The position numbers were made by a program, and so were the translations under genes. A DNA stretch of 64,000 bases, taken from the NCBI GenBank assembly GCA_934154805.1, contig CAKPGM010000003.1, forward strand, positions 42,224 to 106,223. Reading direction: 5' to 3'. Position 1 is the first letter of the stretch. Every line of letters starts with the position of its first letter. The stretch is from an uncultured Clostridia bacterium (GTDB taxonomy: Bacteria; Bacillota; Clostridia; TANB77; CAG-508). Below, in pieces: positions 7,903 to 17,021 of the stretch. The notes below the pieces were generated by a model. The model ran no database searches, was not told where the DNA came from, and was given only the letters and a program-made list of their open reading frames with translations.

Positions 7903-9696
7903 GTGAGGTATAGTGACGAATTATTAGACGAGATAAAAAGTAAAAATGACATTATAGATATAGTTTCACAATACGTGGTTTTAAAAAGATCAGGTAGAAA
8001 TTACATGGGACTATGTCCATTTCATAAAGAAAAATCTCCTTCATTTTGTGTTTCTCCAGACAAGCAAATATTTCATTGCTTTGGATGTGGAGTAGGCGGA
8101 AATGTAATTCACTTTATAGGAAAAATAGAAAATTTAAATTTCATAGAATCATTAGAACTACTTGCCAATAGAGCAGGAATAGAATTACCTAAATCAGGAA
8201 ATGCAGAAGATGATAGAATATCAAGATTAAAATCAAGAGTATATGAGTTAAACAAATGTGCAGCAGAGTTTTATCATCAAAACTTATACAAACCAACAGC
8301 AAAACCAGCGCAAGAATATGTTAAAAAAAGAAGATTAGATAATAGAACATTAAAAGCGTTTAAAATAGGATATTCTGGAAGGTTTAACGAACTTTACACA
8401 GAGTTACATTCTAAAGGTTTTACAGAAGAAGAGATATTGGCATCATGTCTAGTAAATAAAAATCAGGATGGAAAATTTATAGATAGATTTAGAAATAGAT
8501 TAATGTTTCCAATATTTGATGCAAGAGATAGAGTTATTGCTTTTGGTGGTAGAGTTTTAGATGATAGCAAACCTAAATACATAAATTCGCCAGAAGATAT
8601 TGTATATAGTAAGGGTAGACATTTATTTGCATATAACTTAGCAAAAAAGGATAATCCTAAAACAATAATTATAGTAGAAGGCTATATGGATGCTGTTTCA
8701 CTTCATCAAAGAGGAATAAGCAATGCTGTGGCATCACTTGGAACAGCCTTAACAGAAGCGCAAGGTAGACTTCTAAGAAGAAGTTGTGAGAAAGTTGTAA
8801 TAGGATATGACGCAGATGGAGCTGGACAAGCAGCTACATTAAGAGGATTAGAAATATTGCAAAACTTAGGATGTGACATAAGAATATTACAAATAGAAGG
8901 AGCAAAAGATCCTGATGAATTTGTTGTAAAATATGGTCCGGAGAGATTTCAAAAATATGTAGATAGTGCAATATCATTAGTAGAATTTAAAGTAAAAATG
9001 TTAAAAAGACAATTAAACTTAGAAAATGTAAATGACAAAATAAAGTTCTTGAATGAAGTTGCAAATATTCTCTCAAAAATAGAAAACAATATGGAAAGAG
9101 AAGTTTACATTGACAAAATTTCTTTAGAATACAAAGTGTCAAAAGAAGCAATATATGCAGAAGTAAACAAAAAATTATATGGAAACAATCAATCTGAGAA
9201 AAAGCTAGAAAGACCAGTAACAACAATAAGAGAAGTAAAACAAGATGTAGCAGAAAAAGAAGTTGATGAAAAAACAAAAAAGACAGAAAGTCTAATTATA
9301 TATTTATTAATCAATTATCCAGACAAAAGCTTTGTAAGATTAGAAAGCATAGTAAAGAATAATCTCATAAAAATGGAGAAAAATAGGCAAATAACAAATA
9401 AGTTGTATGAAGAACATAGAAAAGGTAATATTAATATAGAGAATATAATAGATTTATTTGAAGACGAAAATATAGTAAATTATTTGTCTGGTATTATGTC
9501 GTCAAATTTTGAAATTACGGATGTAGACAAATGTATAGATGACGTAATGCTTACATATAAAAAGGAAATATTATTACAAAAGCGTAATGATATTCTAAAC
9601 AAGCTAAATAACCCAAATACACTAACCAAAGATGAAATAGCTAATTTAGAAGAAGAATTAAATAGTGTAATAATCCAATTAGCTAAAATAAAATAG
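7903..9696 (+). CDS. dnaG: DNA primase
   Basis: A 597-residue bacterial primase. The CHC2 zinc-binding domain has C38, H41, C59 and C62 (LCPFHKEKSPSF, FHCFGCG). The catalytic core follows, with the Toprim motif VEGYMDAVSLHQRG and the acidic GYDADGAG box. A C-terminal helicase-binding region begins around residue 440 with a charged linker. It makes RNA primers for replication. The start is a GTG at 7903 preceded by GAAAGGTAATG, and no upstream ATG fits the family N-terminus. rpoD follows 16 bases later, the classical macromolecular synthesis arrangement. Confidence 0.96.
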   Translation: MRYSDELLDEIKSKNDIIDIVSQYVVLKRSGRNYMGLCPFHKEKSPSFCVSPDKQIFHCFGCGVGGNVIHFIGKIENLNFIESLELLANRAGIELPKSGNAEDDRISRLKSRVYELNKCAAEFYHQNLYKPTAKPAQEYVKKRRLDNRTLKAFKIGYSGRFNELYTELHSKGFTEEEILASCLVNKNQDGKFIDRFRNRLMFPIFDARDRVIAFGGRVLDDSKPKYINSPEDIVYSKGRHLFAYNLAKKDNPKTIIIVEGYMDAVSLHQRGISNAVASLGTALTEAQGRLLRRSCEKVVIGYDADGAGQAATLRGLEILQNLGCDIRILQIEGAKDPDEFVVKYGPERFQKYVDSAISLVEFKVKMLKRQLNLENVNDKIKFLNEVANILSKIENNMEREVYIDKISLEYKVSKEAIYAEVNKKLYGNNQSEKKLERPVTTIREVKQDVAEKEVDEKTKKTESLIIYLLINYPDKSFVRLESIVKNNLIKMEKNRQITNKLYEEHRKGNINIENIIDLFEDENIVNYLSGIMSSNFEITDVDKCIDDVMLTYKKEILLQKRNDILNKLNNPNTLTKDEIANLEEELNSVIIQLAKIK

Positions 9697-9712
9697 GGAG
9701 GTTTATATTTTA

Positions 9713-10822
9713 ATGAAAGAAGAAAATAATAACATAGAGAAAGTAGAAGACAAAGTAGATAATATAATAAAAAAAGCGAAAGCGTCTGGAAAAATGACAT
9801 ATGGAGAGCTTGCAAGTGAATTAGATGAAGCAAATACAGACCAAATAGAAAAAGTATTTGATGCTTTTGAAGATATGGGAGTAAGAGTTCTAAAAGATGA
9901 CGATTTAGATTTAGAAGAGCCAGATTTAGACGAATTGGAAGCGGTAGAAGACATAAAAGTAGAAGATATAGATTTAAATAATATGGATGGTATCAATATA
10001 GACGATCCTGTTAGAATGTATCTTAGAGAAATAGGTAGAATTCCACTTTTGACATATGATGAAGAGTTGAAACTTGCAAAAAAAGTTTTAGAGGGAGATG
10101 AAGCTGCAAAACAAAAATTAGCAGAATCAAACTTAAGACTTGTTGTAAGTATTGCTAAAAAATATGTTGGTAGAGGAATGTTGTTCTTAGATTTAATCCA
10201 AGAAGGAAATATGGGATTAATAAAAGCAGTAGAAAAATTCGATTATACAAAAGGATATAAATTCAGTACTTATGCAACTTGGTGGATAAGACAGGCAATA
10301 ACAAGAGCTATTGCAGATCAAGCTAGAACAATAAGAATTCCTGTTCATATGGTTGAAACTATTAATAAATTAATAAGAGTATCAAGACACTTATTACAAC
10401 AATTGGGAAGAGAACCAACCCCAGAAGAAATAGCAGAAGAGATGGAAATTCCTGTTGAAAGAGTTGTTGAAATACAAAAAATAGCACAAGATCCAGTATC
10501 ATTAGAAACTCCAATAGGAGAAGAAGATGATAGCCACTTAGGAGATTTTATACAAGATGACGAAAGCCCAGCTCCACAAGATGCAGCAGCATACACTCTT
10601 TTAAGAGAACAATTAGAGGAAGTAATGAAAACACTTACTCCAAGAGAAGCTAAAGTTCTAAAGCTAAGATTTGGACTAGAAGATGGCAAAACAAGAACTT
10701 TGGAAGAGGTTGGAAGAGAGTTCCAAGTTACTAGAGAGAGAATAAGACAAATAGAAGCAAAAGCTTTAAGAAAACTACGTCATCCAAGTAGAAGCAAAAA
10801 ACTAAAAGATTATATGAATTAA
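9713..10822 (+). CDS. rpoD: RNA polymerase primary sigma factor RpoD (SigA)
   Basis: A 369-residue primary sigma factor. A short region 1.1 with a very acidic stretch (about residues 60-95) precedes region 1.2/2 with DPVRMYLREIG. Region 2.3-2.4 contains YKFSTYATWWIRQAITRAI, region 3 lies at about 225-300, and region 4 ends in the helix-turn-helix LEEVGREFQVTRERIRQIE and the C-terminal LRHPSRSKKLKDY. It directs core polymerase to housekeeping promoters of the TTGACA/TATAAT type seen throughout the window. It is co-transcribed with dnaG, and a strong terminator follows. Confidence 0.97.
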   Translation: MKEENNNIEKVEDKVDNIIKKAKASGKMTYGELASELDEANTDQIEKVFDAFEDMGVRVLKDDDLDLEEPDLDELEAVEDIKVEDIDLNNMDGINIDDPVRMYLREIGRIPLLTYDEELKLAKKVLEGDEAAKQKLAESNLRLVVSIAKKYVGRGMLFLDLIQEGNMGLIKAVEKFDYTKGYKFSTYATWWIRQAITRAIADQARTIRIPVHMVETINKLIRVSRHLLQQLGREPTPEEIAEEMEIPVERVVEIQKIAQDPVSLETPIGEEDDSHLGDFIQDDESPAPQDAAAYTLLREQLEEVMKTLTPREAKVLKLRFGLEDGKTRTLEEVGREFQVTRERIRQIEAKALRKLRHPSRSKKLKDYMN

Positions 10823-10835
10823 TTTTGAAAATAAT

Positions 10836-10875
10836 AAATGTCACATTCTATTCAGTGAATGTGACATTTACTTTT
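10836..10875 (+). terminator. Terminator after rpoD
   Basis: AAATGTCACATTC and GAATGTGACATTT form a 13-bp stem, followed by ACTTTTATT. Confidence 0.85.
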
Positions 10876-10940
10876 ATTATGTAAAAAATAAATCTACCGT
10901 TTTAGGTAGATTATTTATTTGGTAGCGATGAGTGGATTCG
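10871..10940. repeat. Direct repeat copy 1: tRNA-Met 3' end plus its terminator
   Basis: Nearly identical to 11008-11078. Read on the minus strand, it holds the last ~22 bases of tRNA-Met including CCA, then the tRNA terminator hairpin. Copy 1 is not attached to an intact tRNA. Its T-arm stub is followed by 67 bases of unrelated, partly GC-rich sequence. The spacing between copies is 137 bases. Confidence 0.85.
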
Positions 10941-11007
10941 TCGAGCCGCGTCGGGAAAAATGTCAATCGTGACATTTTTCTGATCCTCCTTTTCGAATCC
11001 ACATTTG

Positions 11008-11078
11008 CTTTTGTTATGTAAAAAAATAAATCTACCGTTTTAGGTAGATTATTTATTTGGTAGCGATGAGTGGATTCG
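11008..11078. repeat. Direct repeat copy 2: 3' end of the intact tRNA-Met plus terminator
   Basis: The intact counterpart of 10871-10940, differing by one A/G change and one extra A. It overlaps the functional tRNA 3' half and its terminator. The repeat border falls in the T-loop (GATTCGA), a common crossover point of tRNA-targeting integrases. Confidence 0.85.
11019..11050 (-). terminator. Terminator of tRNA-Met
   Basis: On the minus strand AATCTACC and GGTAGATT form a stem around TAAAAC, followed by TTATTTTTT. The same hairpin is duplicated at 10889-10913. Confidence 0.75.
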
Positions 11079-11134
11079 AACCGCTGACCTAACGGGTATG
11101 AACCGTTTGCTCTAGCCAACTGAGCTACATCGCC
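11058..11134 (-). tRNA. tRNA-Met (anticodon CAT)
   Basis: The reverse complement folds into a complete cloverleaf. The acceptor stem is GGCGATG/CATCGCT with one G-U pair. The D arm is AGCTCAGTTGG, the anticodon loop is TTCATAC with anticodon CAT, and the T arm is GGTTCGAATCC. The 3' CCA is encoded. The acceptor stem is paired at position 1, which suggests an elongator rather than an initiator tRNA, although tRNA-Ile2 (lysidine-modified CAT) cannot be excluded by eye. Confidence 0.93.
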
Positions 11135-11246
11135 ATTTATAATGACAAATAATATTATAAACGCAAAAAATAAATTTGTCAATAGAAAAATCAAAAAATG
11201 AGAGTTTAGCAGATAAAAAAATCAGAAAATGATAGTTCAAGAGTAT

Positions 11247-11283
11247 CAAAAAAGAATTTAGAGTTTTATCTAAATCCTTTTTT
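11247..11283 (-). terminator. Terminator downstream of the 99-residue gene
   Basis: Minus-strand hairpin GGATTTAGA / TCTAAATTC followed by TTTTTT. Confidence 0.7.
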
Positions 11284-11297
11284 ATGAGAAATATATA

Positions 11298-11597
11298 TTA
11301 TTGTTCTAATTCTTTGTCTTCTCTAGCTGATTTAGTTGGTGTACTTCTTGTTTTAGAGCTTGATTTTACTCTATTAGAAGAATCAACTTTTAACTCCTCG
11401 TCTAGTTTTGGTTTTCTGCCACCTTTTTTAGCAGGAGCTTGTAGCTCTTCATAAAACTTATTTAAACGAGAATCTATATCTTGTTGATTTTGCTTTAATT
11501 CTGCTGGTAATTCAACATCAGCATCTGTTTCTCCTCTGTTAAGAAGAGTATCTATAAGTACAAAAAAAGGGAATTTTTTCTTTTCTTTAATTTCCAT
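11298..11597 (-). CDS. Hypothetical charged protein, 99 residues
   Basis: Not recognised. It starts with a short hydrophobic patch (FPFFVLIDTLLN, about residues 9-20), followed by an acidic/glutamine-rich middle and a lysine/serine-rich tail containing KKGGRKPK. The composition is compatible with a small nucleic-acid-binding or structural protein, but there is no diagnostic motif. The only usable ATG is unusually far from the GGAGGTGA binding site. The intervening bases form the hairpin CTTAGC-TTAG-GCTAAG, which could bring the two together. It lies downstream of ylbJ and another small unknown gene on the same strand, with a clear terminator behind it. Confidence 0.6.
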   Translation of the reverse strand: MEIKEKKKFPFFVLIDTLLNRGETDADVELPAELKQNQQDIDSRLNKFYEELQAPAKKGGRKPKLDEELKVDSSNRVKSSSKTRSTPTKSAREDKELEQ

Positions 11598-11694
11598 ATT
11601 ATTTTTCTTAGCCTAAGCTAAGATTCACCTCCGATTAATTAAAATAAATCATTATTATATATAGTATATCATAAAAATATTAATAAATCAAGCT

Positions 11695-11952
11695 TTATTC
11701 GATTTTTCTTCCGGAATCTCTTGAATTTTCGCTTCTTGAAGTCATTTTTTCATACTCTTTACATTTGATTTTATACTCCATTTGCATTGCTAAGTATCTA
11801 TAATACATATAAGCTTGTTCATACTGCACAATTGGATTAAACATTGCATTGGTATCCATATTGGTATTCGAAAAAGGATCTTGACCCATATCATACATAT
11901 TAGAACCAAACTGTGGCATACCGTAATAATTATAATCAGAATTTTTGTCCAT
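11695..11952 (-). CDS. Hypothetical Tyr/Met/Asn-rich small protein
   Basis: Not recognised. It has 85 residues. The first half is rich in asparagine, tyrosine, methionine and glycine (NYYGMPQFGSNMYDM), the composition of many small spore-coat or surface-layer proteins. The second half is a charged helix with YMYYRYLAMQMEY. It has a good AAGGAGG binding site and starts only 10 bases after the end of ylbJ, so the two are almost certainly co-transcribed. That neighbour and the composition make a spore-related role a reasonable guess, but nothing more. Confidence 0.65.
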   Translation of the reverse strand: MDKNSDYNYYGMPQFGSNMYDMGQDPFSNTNMDTNAMFNPIVQYEQAYMYYRYLAMQMEYKIKCKEYEKMTSRSENSRDSGRKIE

Positions 11953-11962
11953 TATAGCCTCC

Positions 11963-13009
11963 TTAAAAATTTAAATTAAAAACCGGAATTACATTTAATA
12001 AAATATATGTAAAACCACTAGCAATAATTCCTTGTAAAAGTTTCCCATAAATATATTTTTTTATTGATAAATCGGATTTTGAGGAAATACTTAAAACTTG
12101 CAATAAGACAGAGATTCCTCCAAATCCAAGCAAAAAAGCACAAAGTACAATGTTTACAAATATTGATTTATTAGGAACACTACACACAAGAGACACACCG
12201 TTTGTTAGTTCGATAATTCCTGACAATAAACTTGTAGCAAAAGATGTGTCAACATTTAAAAGCTTCAGCATAGGGTATAGTAAATAAGAAAAAGCTTTTA
12301 AAATATGACTTGTATTTAAAATTGAAATTACAACAGAGAATATTACAACAAATCCACCTATCATAATAATTGTCTTACTAGCATCAAGAATAGCATCAGA
12401 TAAAACAGCCCCTAAATTCGAAAAGGTACAAGGTTTTACCAGAACTGATGAATAAGAATTATTGATAGCTGTATGAGCTTTTTTTACTCTAGAAAGTAAT
12501 CCTAAAATAATACCAACGGTAATTGCAGATAAAATGTGGGTAATTAATAGCAATATTCCAATAGAAGTATTAGAAAAGAGCGTTATTCCAACAGTTCCAA
12601 TAATAAATAAAGGACCAGAATTATTTGTAAAGCAAAGCATTCTTTCTCCTTCGTCTTTTGTGCATAAATTAGAATTTCTTAAATCAGTAACAATTTTAGC
12701 ACCAACAGGATATCCGCTAATAATTCCGAGTAACAAGGCATAAGCCGACTGACCAGGCACATTAAATATAGGCCTCATAAATTTATTACAGCGTTTGCTA
12801 ATGTGATTTATAACATTTGTATGACCTAAAAGATTAGTAGCAATAAAAAAGGGGAAAAGACTTGGGACAACATTGTTTGCCCATAGTTTTAGTCCGGCCT
12901 TAGCAGCATAAAGATTACTTCTGGAAAAAAGAACTAATCCTATCAAAAAAATAACAAAAATAATTGGAACGATATTTCTTCTTAAAGAAACTGTATAAAA
13001 TCTACTCAA
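11963..13009 (-). CDS. ylbJ: Sporulation integral membrane protein YlbJ
   Basis: A 348-residue polytopic membrane protein with about eight hydrophobic helices and the nucleoside-recognition (Gate) type repeats. Segments such as LWANNVVPSLFPFFIATNLLG and LLGIISGYPVGAKIV match YlbJ of spore formers. YlbJ is made in the mother cell under sigma-E in Bacillus and is needed for heat-resistant spores, apparently for envelope or cortex function. The gene is first of a three-gene minus-strand group and is divergent from the metal exporter at 13126. It is one of the clearest signs that this organism sporulates. Confidence 0.88.
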   Translation of the reverse strand: MSRFYTVSLRRNIVPIIFVIFLIGLVLFSRSNLYAAKAGLKLWANNVVPSLFPFFIATNLLGHTNVINHISKRCNKFMRPIFNVPGQSAYALLLGIISGYPVGAKIVTDLRNSNLCTKDEGERMLCFTNNSGPLFIIGTVGITLFSNTSIGILLLITHILSAITVGIILGLLSRVKKAHTAINNSYSSVLVKPCTFSNLGAVLSDAILDASKTIIMIGGFVVIFSVVISILNTSHILKAFSYLLYPMLKLLNVDTSFATSLLSGIIELTNGVSLVCSVPNKSIFVNIVLCAFLLGFGGISVLLQVLSISSKSDLSIKKYIYGKLLQGIIASGFTYILLNVIPVFNLNF

Positions 13010-13125
13010 AAGACACTCTCCTTTGTATAAATATATTAGAAAACAAAGAAAATATTATTAATTATTGCACATTTGAGCAAAATATGTTAATATTATATAG
13101 ATATTTATGTAAATAGGAGAAAAGG

Positions 13126-13983
13126 ATGACAGAAATAATAAAAGATATTTTTCTAGAAACACTGATAGATACGGCAAAGTTAATACCGTTTTTATTTTTG
13201 GTTTATTTATTAATGGAATATATAGAACATAAAACAGAGGGAAAGACAAAAGAGATTGTTAAGAAATCTGGTAAACTTGGTCCTTTGTGGGGAGGAATCT
13301 TAGGAGTAGTTCCACAATGTGGGTTTTCAGCAGTAGCTTCTAACTTGTATGCTGGAAGGATTATAACACTAGGAACTCTTATTGCAATATTTTTGTCAAC
13401 ATCTGATGAAATGCTTCCTATACTAATTTCGGAAGCAGCACCAATTCAGGTAATATTGAAAATATTGTTAATCAAAATTTTAATAGGTGTAATCTTTGGA
13501 TTTATAATTGATGCAATAGCTTCAATAGTTCGTAAGAATAAAAAAGAAGAAAATGCAATAGAGCATATGTGCCACGATGAACATTGTGACTGTGAACACG
13601 GAATTCTTAAATCAGCAATAAAACATACAGTTAATATTGTAATATTTATATTTATAATAACTTTGATTATAAATAGCTTAGTGGCAATTATAGGAGAAGA
13701 GAAAATATCAAGTTTTCTAACTAGTGTTCCAGTTGTTGGCGTGCTTTTATGTGCATTATTCGGTCTGATTCCAAACTGTGCTAGTTCAGTAATAATAACA
13801 AAATTATATTTATCGCAATTAATTAGCTTTGGCTCTATGATGGCAGGATTACTTGTTGGTTCAGGGGTTGGAATATTAGTACTATATAAAGCAAATAAAC
13901 ATGTAAAAGAAAATTTTGGAATCACATCAATATTGTTTGTAATAGGTGTAATATGTGGATTAGTAATAGATTTAATTGCATAA
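13126..13983 (+). CDS. Putative 10-TM heavy-metal/arsenic or manganese exporter (ArsP_2-like)
   Basis: A 285-residue membrane protein in two homologous halves. Each contains a PxCGFS/PNCASS-type motif (GVVPQCGFSAVASNLY near 63 and GLIPNCASSVIITKLY near 215), as in the ArsP_2 permease family. A metal-binding loop rich in histidine and cysteine (EHMCHDEHCDCEHG) links the halves. The family is annotated variously as arsenic efflux or putative manganese transporter, and the substrate cannot be decided here. Ribosome binding site ATAGGAGAAAAGG. It is convergent with pflA, and both genes share the terminator at 13995. Confidence 0.8.
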   Translation: MTEIIKDIFLETLIDTAKLIPFLFLVYLLMEYIEHKTEGKTKEIVKKSGKLGPLWGGILGVVPQCGFSAVASNLYAGRIITLGTLIAIFLSTSDEMLPILISEAAPIQVILKILLIKILIGVIFGFIIDAIASIVRKNKKEENAIEHMCHDEHCDCEHGILKSAIKHTVNIVIFIFIITLIINSLVAIIGEEKISSFLTSVPVVGVLLCALFGLIPNCASSVIITKLYLSQLISFGSMMAGLLVGSGVGILVLYKANKHVKENFGITSILFVIGVICGLVIDLIA

Positions 13984-13994
13984 TTTTATAAAAA

Positions 13995-14025
13995 AACTTC
14001 GCCAATTTAGGCGAAGATTTTTTTT
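13995..14025. terminator. Bidirectional terminator between the exporter and pflA
   Basis: CTTCGCC-AATTTA-GGCGAAG with a T8 run on the plus strand and an A-rich flank serving the minus strand. The pflA stop codon lies inside the hairpin. Confidence 0.85.
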
Positions 14026-14732
14026 GCTCTATCTATATCATCTTGTGTTGCCACTCTTACTCCTTCGAGAGGATAATACAACCCTAGATTTGTCCATTTA
14101 AATTTACCCATATCGTGGTAGGCAAGGAAATCTACTTTGTCAACAGTTTTTAAAGAAGAGATAAATTCTTTTAATTTAAGTAAATCTTTTTCCTTATCTG
14201 TATAACCAGGAACAATAACTTGTCTAATCCACATATGTTTACCTTTGGAATCTAAATACTTAGCAAATTCTAATTCTTTCTGATTAGAAACACCAGTTAA
14301 GTCTCTACAAATCTCATCATTAATACATTTTATATCTAGTAGGAACAAATCTGTTAAATCAATTAATTTATCGACCTTATCTGTAATGCTTATTACGCCA
14401 GATGTATCAACAGCAGTGGAAAATCCTTTTTTCTTTAATTCTTCAGATAAAGCAATTAAAAAATCAATGTGAAGCAAAGGTTCACCACCACTAACTGTAA
14501 CTCCGCCACCAGAAGGAATTATATAATTTTTATATCTTTCGATTTTGTCTAAAACTTCTCTAACTGAATAGATAGTACCACCTTGATGAGCCCAAGTATC
14601 TCTATTCTGACAATATTTACATTGAAGATTACAGCCTTGTGTAAATATTACAAATCGAATACCTGGACCATCAACAGCACCGAAAGTTTCAAACGAATGA
14701 ATAGGGCAGTTTATTGAGTCTATATCTTGCAT
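14007..14732 (-). CDS. pflA: Pyruvate formate-lyase activating enzyme
   Basis: A 241-residue radical SAM enzyme. The CxxxCxxC cluster motif (C34, C38, C41 in TQGCNLQCKYC) follows the typical N-terminal HSFETFGAVDGPGIRFV. GGGVTVSGGEPL binds SAM, and a C-terminal TIM-barrel end contains the YHDMGKFKW segment seen in PflA. It generates the glycyl radical on PflB. It lies 21 bases downstream of pflB on the same strand with its own AAAGGACC-type site. Confidence 0.95.
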   Translation of the reverse strand: MQDIDSINCPIHSFETFGAVDGPGIRFVIFTQGCNLQCKYCQNRDTWAHQGGTIYSVREVLDKIERYKNYIIPSGGGVTVSGGEPLLHIDFLIALSEELKKKGFSTAVDTSGVISITDKVDKLIDLTDLFLLDIKCINDEICRDLTGVSNQKELEFAKYLDSKGKHMWIRQVIVPGYTDKEKDLLKLKEFISSLKTVDKVDFLAYHDMGKFKWTNLGLYYPLEGVRVATQDDIDRAKKIFA

Positions 14733-14753
14733 TGTATTTTGGTCCTTTCAAAA

Positions 14754-16985
14754 CTAAATTTTTTCGTGAATAGTTCTATTTATAACATCTAATTGTTGCT
14801 CTCTTGTTAATTTCACGAAGTTTACTGCATAACCTGAAACACGAATTGTAAGTTGAGGATATTTTTCTGGATGTTCCATTGCATCTACAAGTAGAGCTCT
14901 ATCAAAAACGTTTACATTAATATGATGTCCTGATTGCATAAAGTAACCGTCTAACATACTTACTAAATTACCGATTTTTGTTTCATCATCTTTTCCAAGA
15001 GTACCTGGAGTGATTGAGAATGTGAAAGATATTCCGTCTTCAGAGTAATCATAAGGTAATTTTGCAATAGTATTCATTACTGCTAAGGCACCATTTGTAT
15101 CTCTGCCATGAAGTGGGTTTGCACCAGGGCCAAATGGAGCCCCAGCTTTTCTTCCGTCAGGAGTGTTTCCTGTATTTTTACCATATACAACATTTGACGT
15201 AATAGTAAGAATAGATTGTGTTGGCTTAGAATTTCTATAAGTTATATGGCCTTCTAATTTCTTCATGAAGTTCTTTACTAAATTAACGGCGATTTCGTCA
15301 ACTCTATCATCATCATTTCCGTATTTAGGAAAATCACCTTCAACTTCATAATCTGTTGCAAGTCCTTCTTCGTTTCTAATAACTTTTACCTTAGCATATT
15401 TGATAGCTGATAAAGAATCAACAACAACTGACAGACCAGCTATTCCACAAGCCATAGTACGAAGTATAGTTCTATCGTGAAGAGCCATTTCTAATGCTTC
15501 ATAAGAATATTTATCATGCATATAGTGAATAGCATTTAATGCTTTTATATAAATCTTTGCAACATAATCAAGCATTTGATCATATTTTGCCATAACTTCT
15601 TCATAATCTAAATATTCAGATGTGATAGGAGCATACATTGGTGTAACTTGTTTGCCAGTGATTTCATCTTTACCACCATTAATAGCATAAAGTAAAGCTT
15701 TTGCTATATTAGCTCTTGCACCAAAAAATTGCATTTGCTTTCCAATTCTCATAGCAGATACACAGCAAGCGATACCATAATCATCCCCTAAAGATATTCT
15801 CATTAAATCGTCATTTTCATATTGAATAGAAGAAGTAGCAATTGATATTTTTGCACAATAATCTTTAAATGCTTTAGGTAAGTTCTTTGACCATAAAACT
15901 GTTAAGTTTGGCTCAGGAGCAGATCCTAAATTTTCTAAAGTATGCAAAATTCTGAATGAATTTTTTGTAACCAAAGTTCTTCCATCAATTCCCATACCCC
16001 CAATACTTTCGGTAACCCATACAGGATCTCCGCTAAACAAAGCATTATATTCAGGAGCTCTTAAGAATCTAACCATTCTTAGTTTTATAACGAATTGATC
16101 TATTAATTCTTGAACTTGAGATTCTGTTATTGTTCCAGCTTTTAAATCTCTTTCAAAATATATATCTAAGAAAGTAGAAGTTCTACCAAGAGACATAGCT
16201 GCACCGTTTTGGTCTTTTATAGCTCCTAAGTATCCGAAATATAACCATTGAACAGCTTCTCTAGAATTAGAAGCTGGAAGAGATATATCAAAGCCATATT
16301 TTTCAGCCATTTTCTTCAAATCTTCAAGTGCCTTAATTTGTTCTGCTATTTCTTCTCTGTCACGAATCACTTCCTCTGTAAACTCGTCAACATTTAAAAT
16401 GTCTAATTCTTCTTTCTTTTCAGCAATTAAAGCATCAACACCATATAGAGCAACTCGTCTGTAATCTCCTATTATACGACCACGTCCATATCCATCAGGA
16501 AGACCAGTTAAAAGATGATGACTTCTTGCTGAACGAATGTCAGGAGTATAAACATCAAAAACACCATCATTATGAGTCTTTCTTAAATTATGATAAATAT
16601 ATTCAACCTCATCATCAACCTCGTAACCATAAGCTTGACAAGATTTTTCTACAATTCTAATACCACCATTTGGCATAATAGCTCTTCTTAAAGGAGAGTC
16701 GGTTTGGAATCCAACTATTTCTTCTAAATCTTTATCTAAGTAACCAGCATTATATCTGTTAATTCCAGAAGGAGTTTTTGTATCAATATCTAATACTTCA
16801 TGCTCTTTCTCTAATTTAAATAAATCTAAAACATCATCCCATAATTTTTTTGTTTTTGGAGTTGCGTCCTCTAAAAAACTTTCATTTCCAGTGTAAGGAG
16901 TGTAATTCTTTTGAATAAAATCTCTAACATCAATTTCATTACACCAATTTCCTTTTTCAAAATTTTCCCATTGTTTAAATTGCAT
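14754..16985 (-). CDS. pflB: Formate C-acetyltransferase (pyruvate formate-lyase)
   Basis: A 743-residue glycyl radical enzyme that cleaves pyruvate with CoA to acetyl-CoA and formate. The paired active-site cysteines are in GIACCVSAMRIG, and the radical glycine is G718 in the C-terminal RVSGYAVNF motif. The length is normal for the family. Ribosome binding site ATAGGAGGTAAAA. Formate from this reaction can feed the formate-tetrahydrofolate ligase encoded at 24658. The gene is followed by its activase. The upstream promoter has an extended -10. Confidence 0.97.
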   Translation of the reverse strand: MQFKQWENFEKGNWCNEIDVRDFIQKNYTPYTGNESFLEDATPKTKKLWDDVLDLFKLEKEHEVLDIDTKTPSGINRYNAGYLDKDLEEIVGFQTDSPLRRAIMPNGGIRIVEKSCQAYGYEVDDEVEYIYHNLRKTHNDGVFDVYTPDIRSARSHHLLTGLPDGYGRGRIIGDYRRVALYGVDALIAEKKEELDILNVDEFTEEVIRDREEIAEQIKALEDLKKMAEKYGFDISLPASNSREAVQWLYFGYLGAIKDQNGAAMSLGRTSTFLDIYFERDLKAGTITESQVQELIDQFVIKLRMVRFLRAPEYNALFSGDPVWVTESIGGMGIDGRTLVTKNSFRILHTLENLGSAPEPNLTVLWSKNLPKAFKDYCAKISIATSSIQYENDDLMRISLGDDYGIACCVSAMRIGKQMQFFGARANIAKALLYAINGGKDEITGKQVTPMYAPITSEYLDYEEVMAKYDQMLDYVAKIYIKALNAIHYMHDKYSYEALEMALHDRTILRTMACGIAGLSVVVDSLSAIKYAKVKVIRNEEGLATDYEVEGDFPKYGNDDDRVDEIAVNLVKNFMKKLEGHITYRNSKPTQSILTITSNVVYGKNTGNTPDGRKAGAPFGPGANPLHGRDTNGALAVMNTIAKLPYDYSEDGISFTFSITPGTLGKDDETKIGNLVSMLDGYFMQSGHHINVNVFDRALLVDAMEHPEKYPQLTIRVSGYAVNFVKLTREQQLDVINRTIHEKI

Positions 16986-17021
16986 AAAATTTTACCTCCT
17001 ATAAAAAAATAACCATTATTA

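Noticed and set aside
10941..11007. Integron attC-like recombination site
   Set aside because: There is dyad symmetry, but no RYYYAAC/GTTRRRY core and no integrase or cassette nearby. The duplicated tRNA end explains the location better.
10877..11194. Minus-strand reading frame across the tRNA-Met region
   Set aside because: It runs through the tRNA, its terminator and the duplicated stub, and its translation is internally repetitive because the DNA is.
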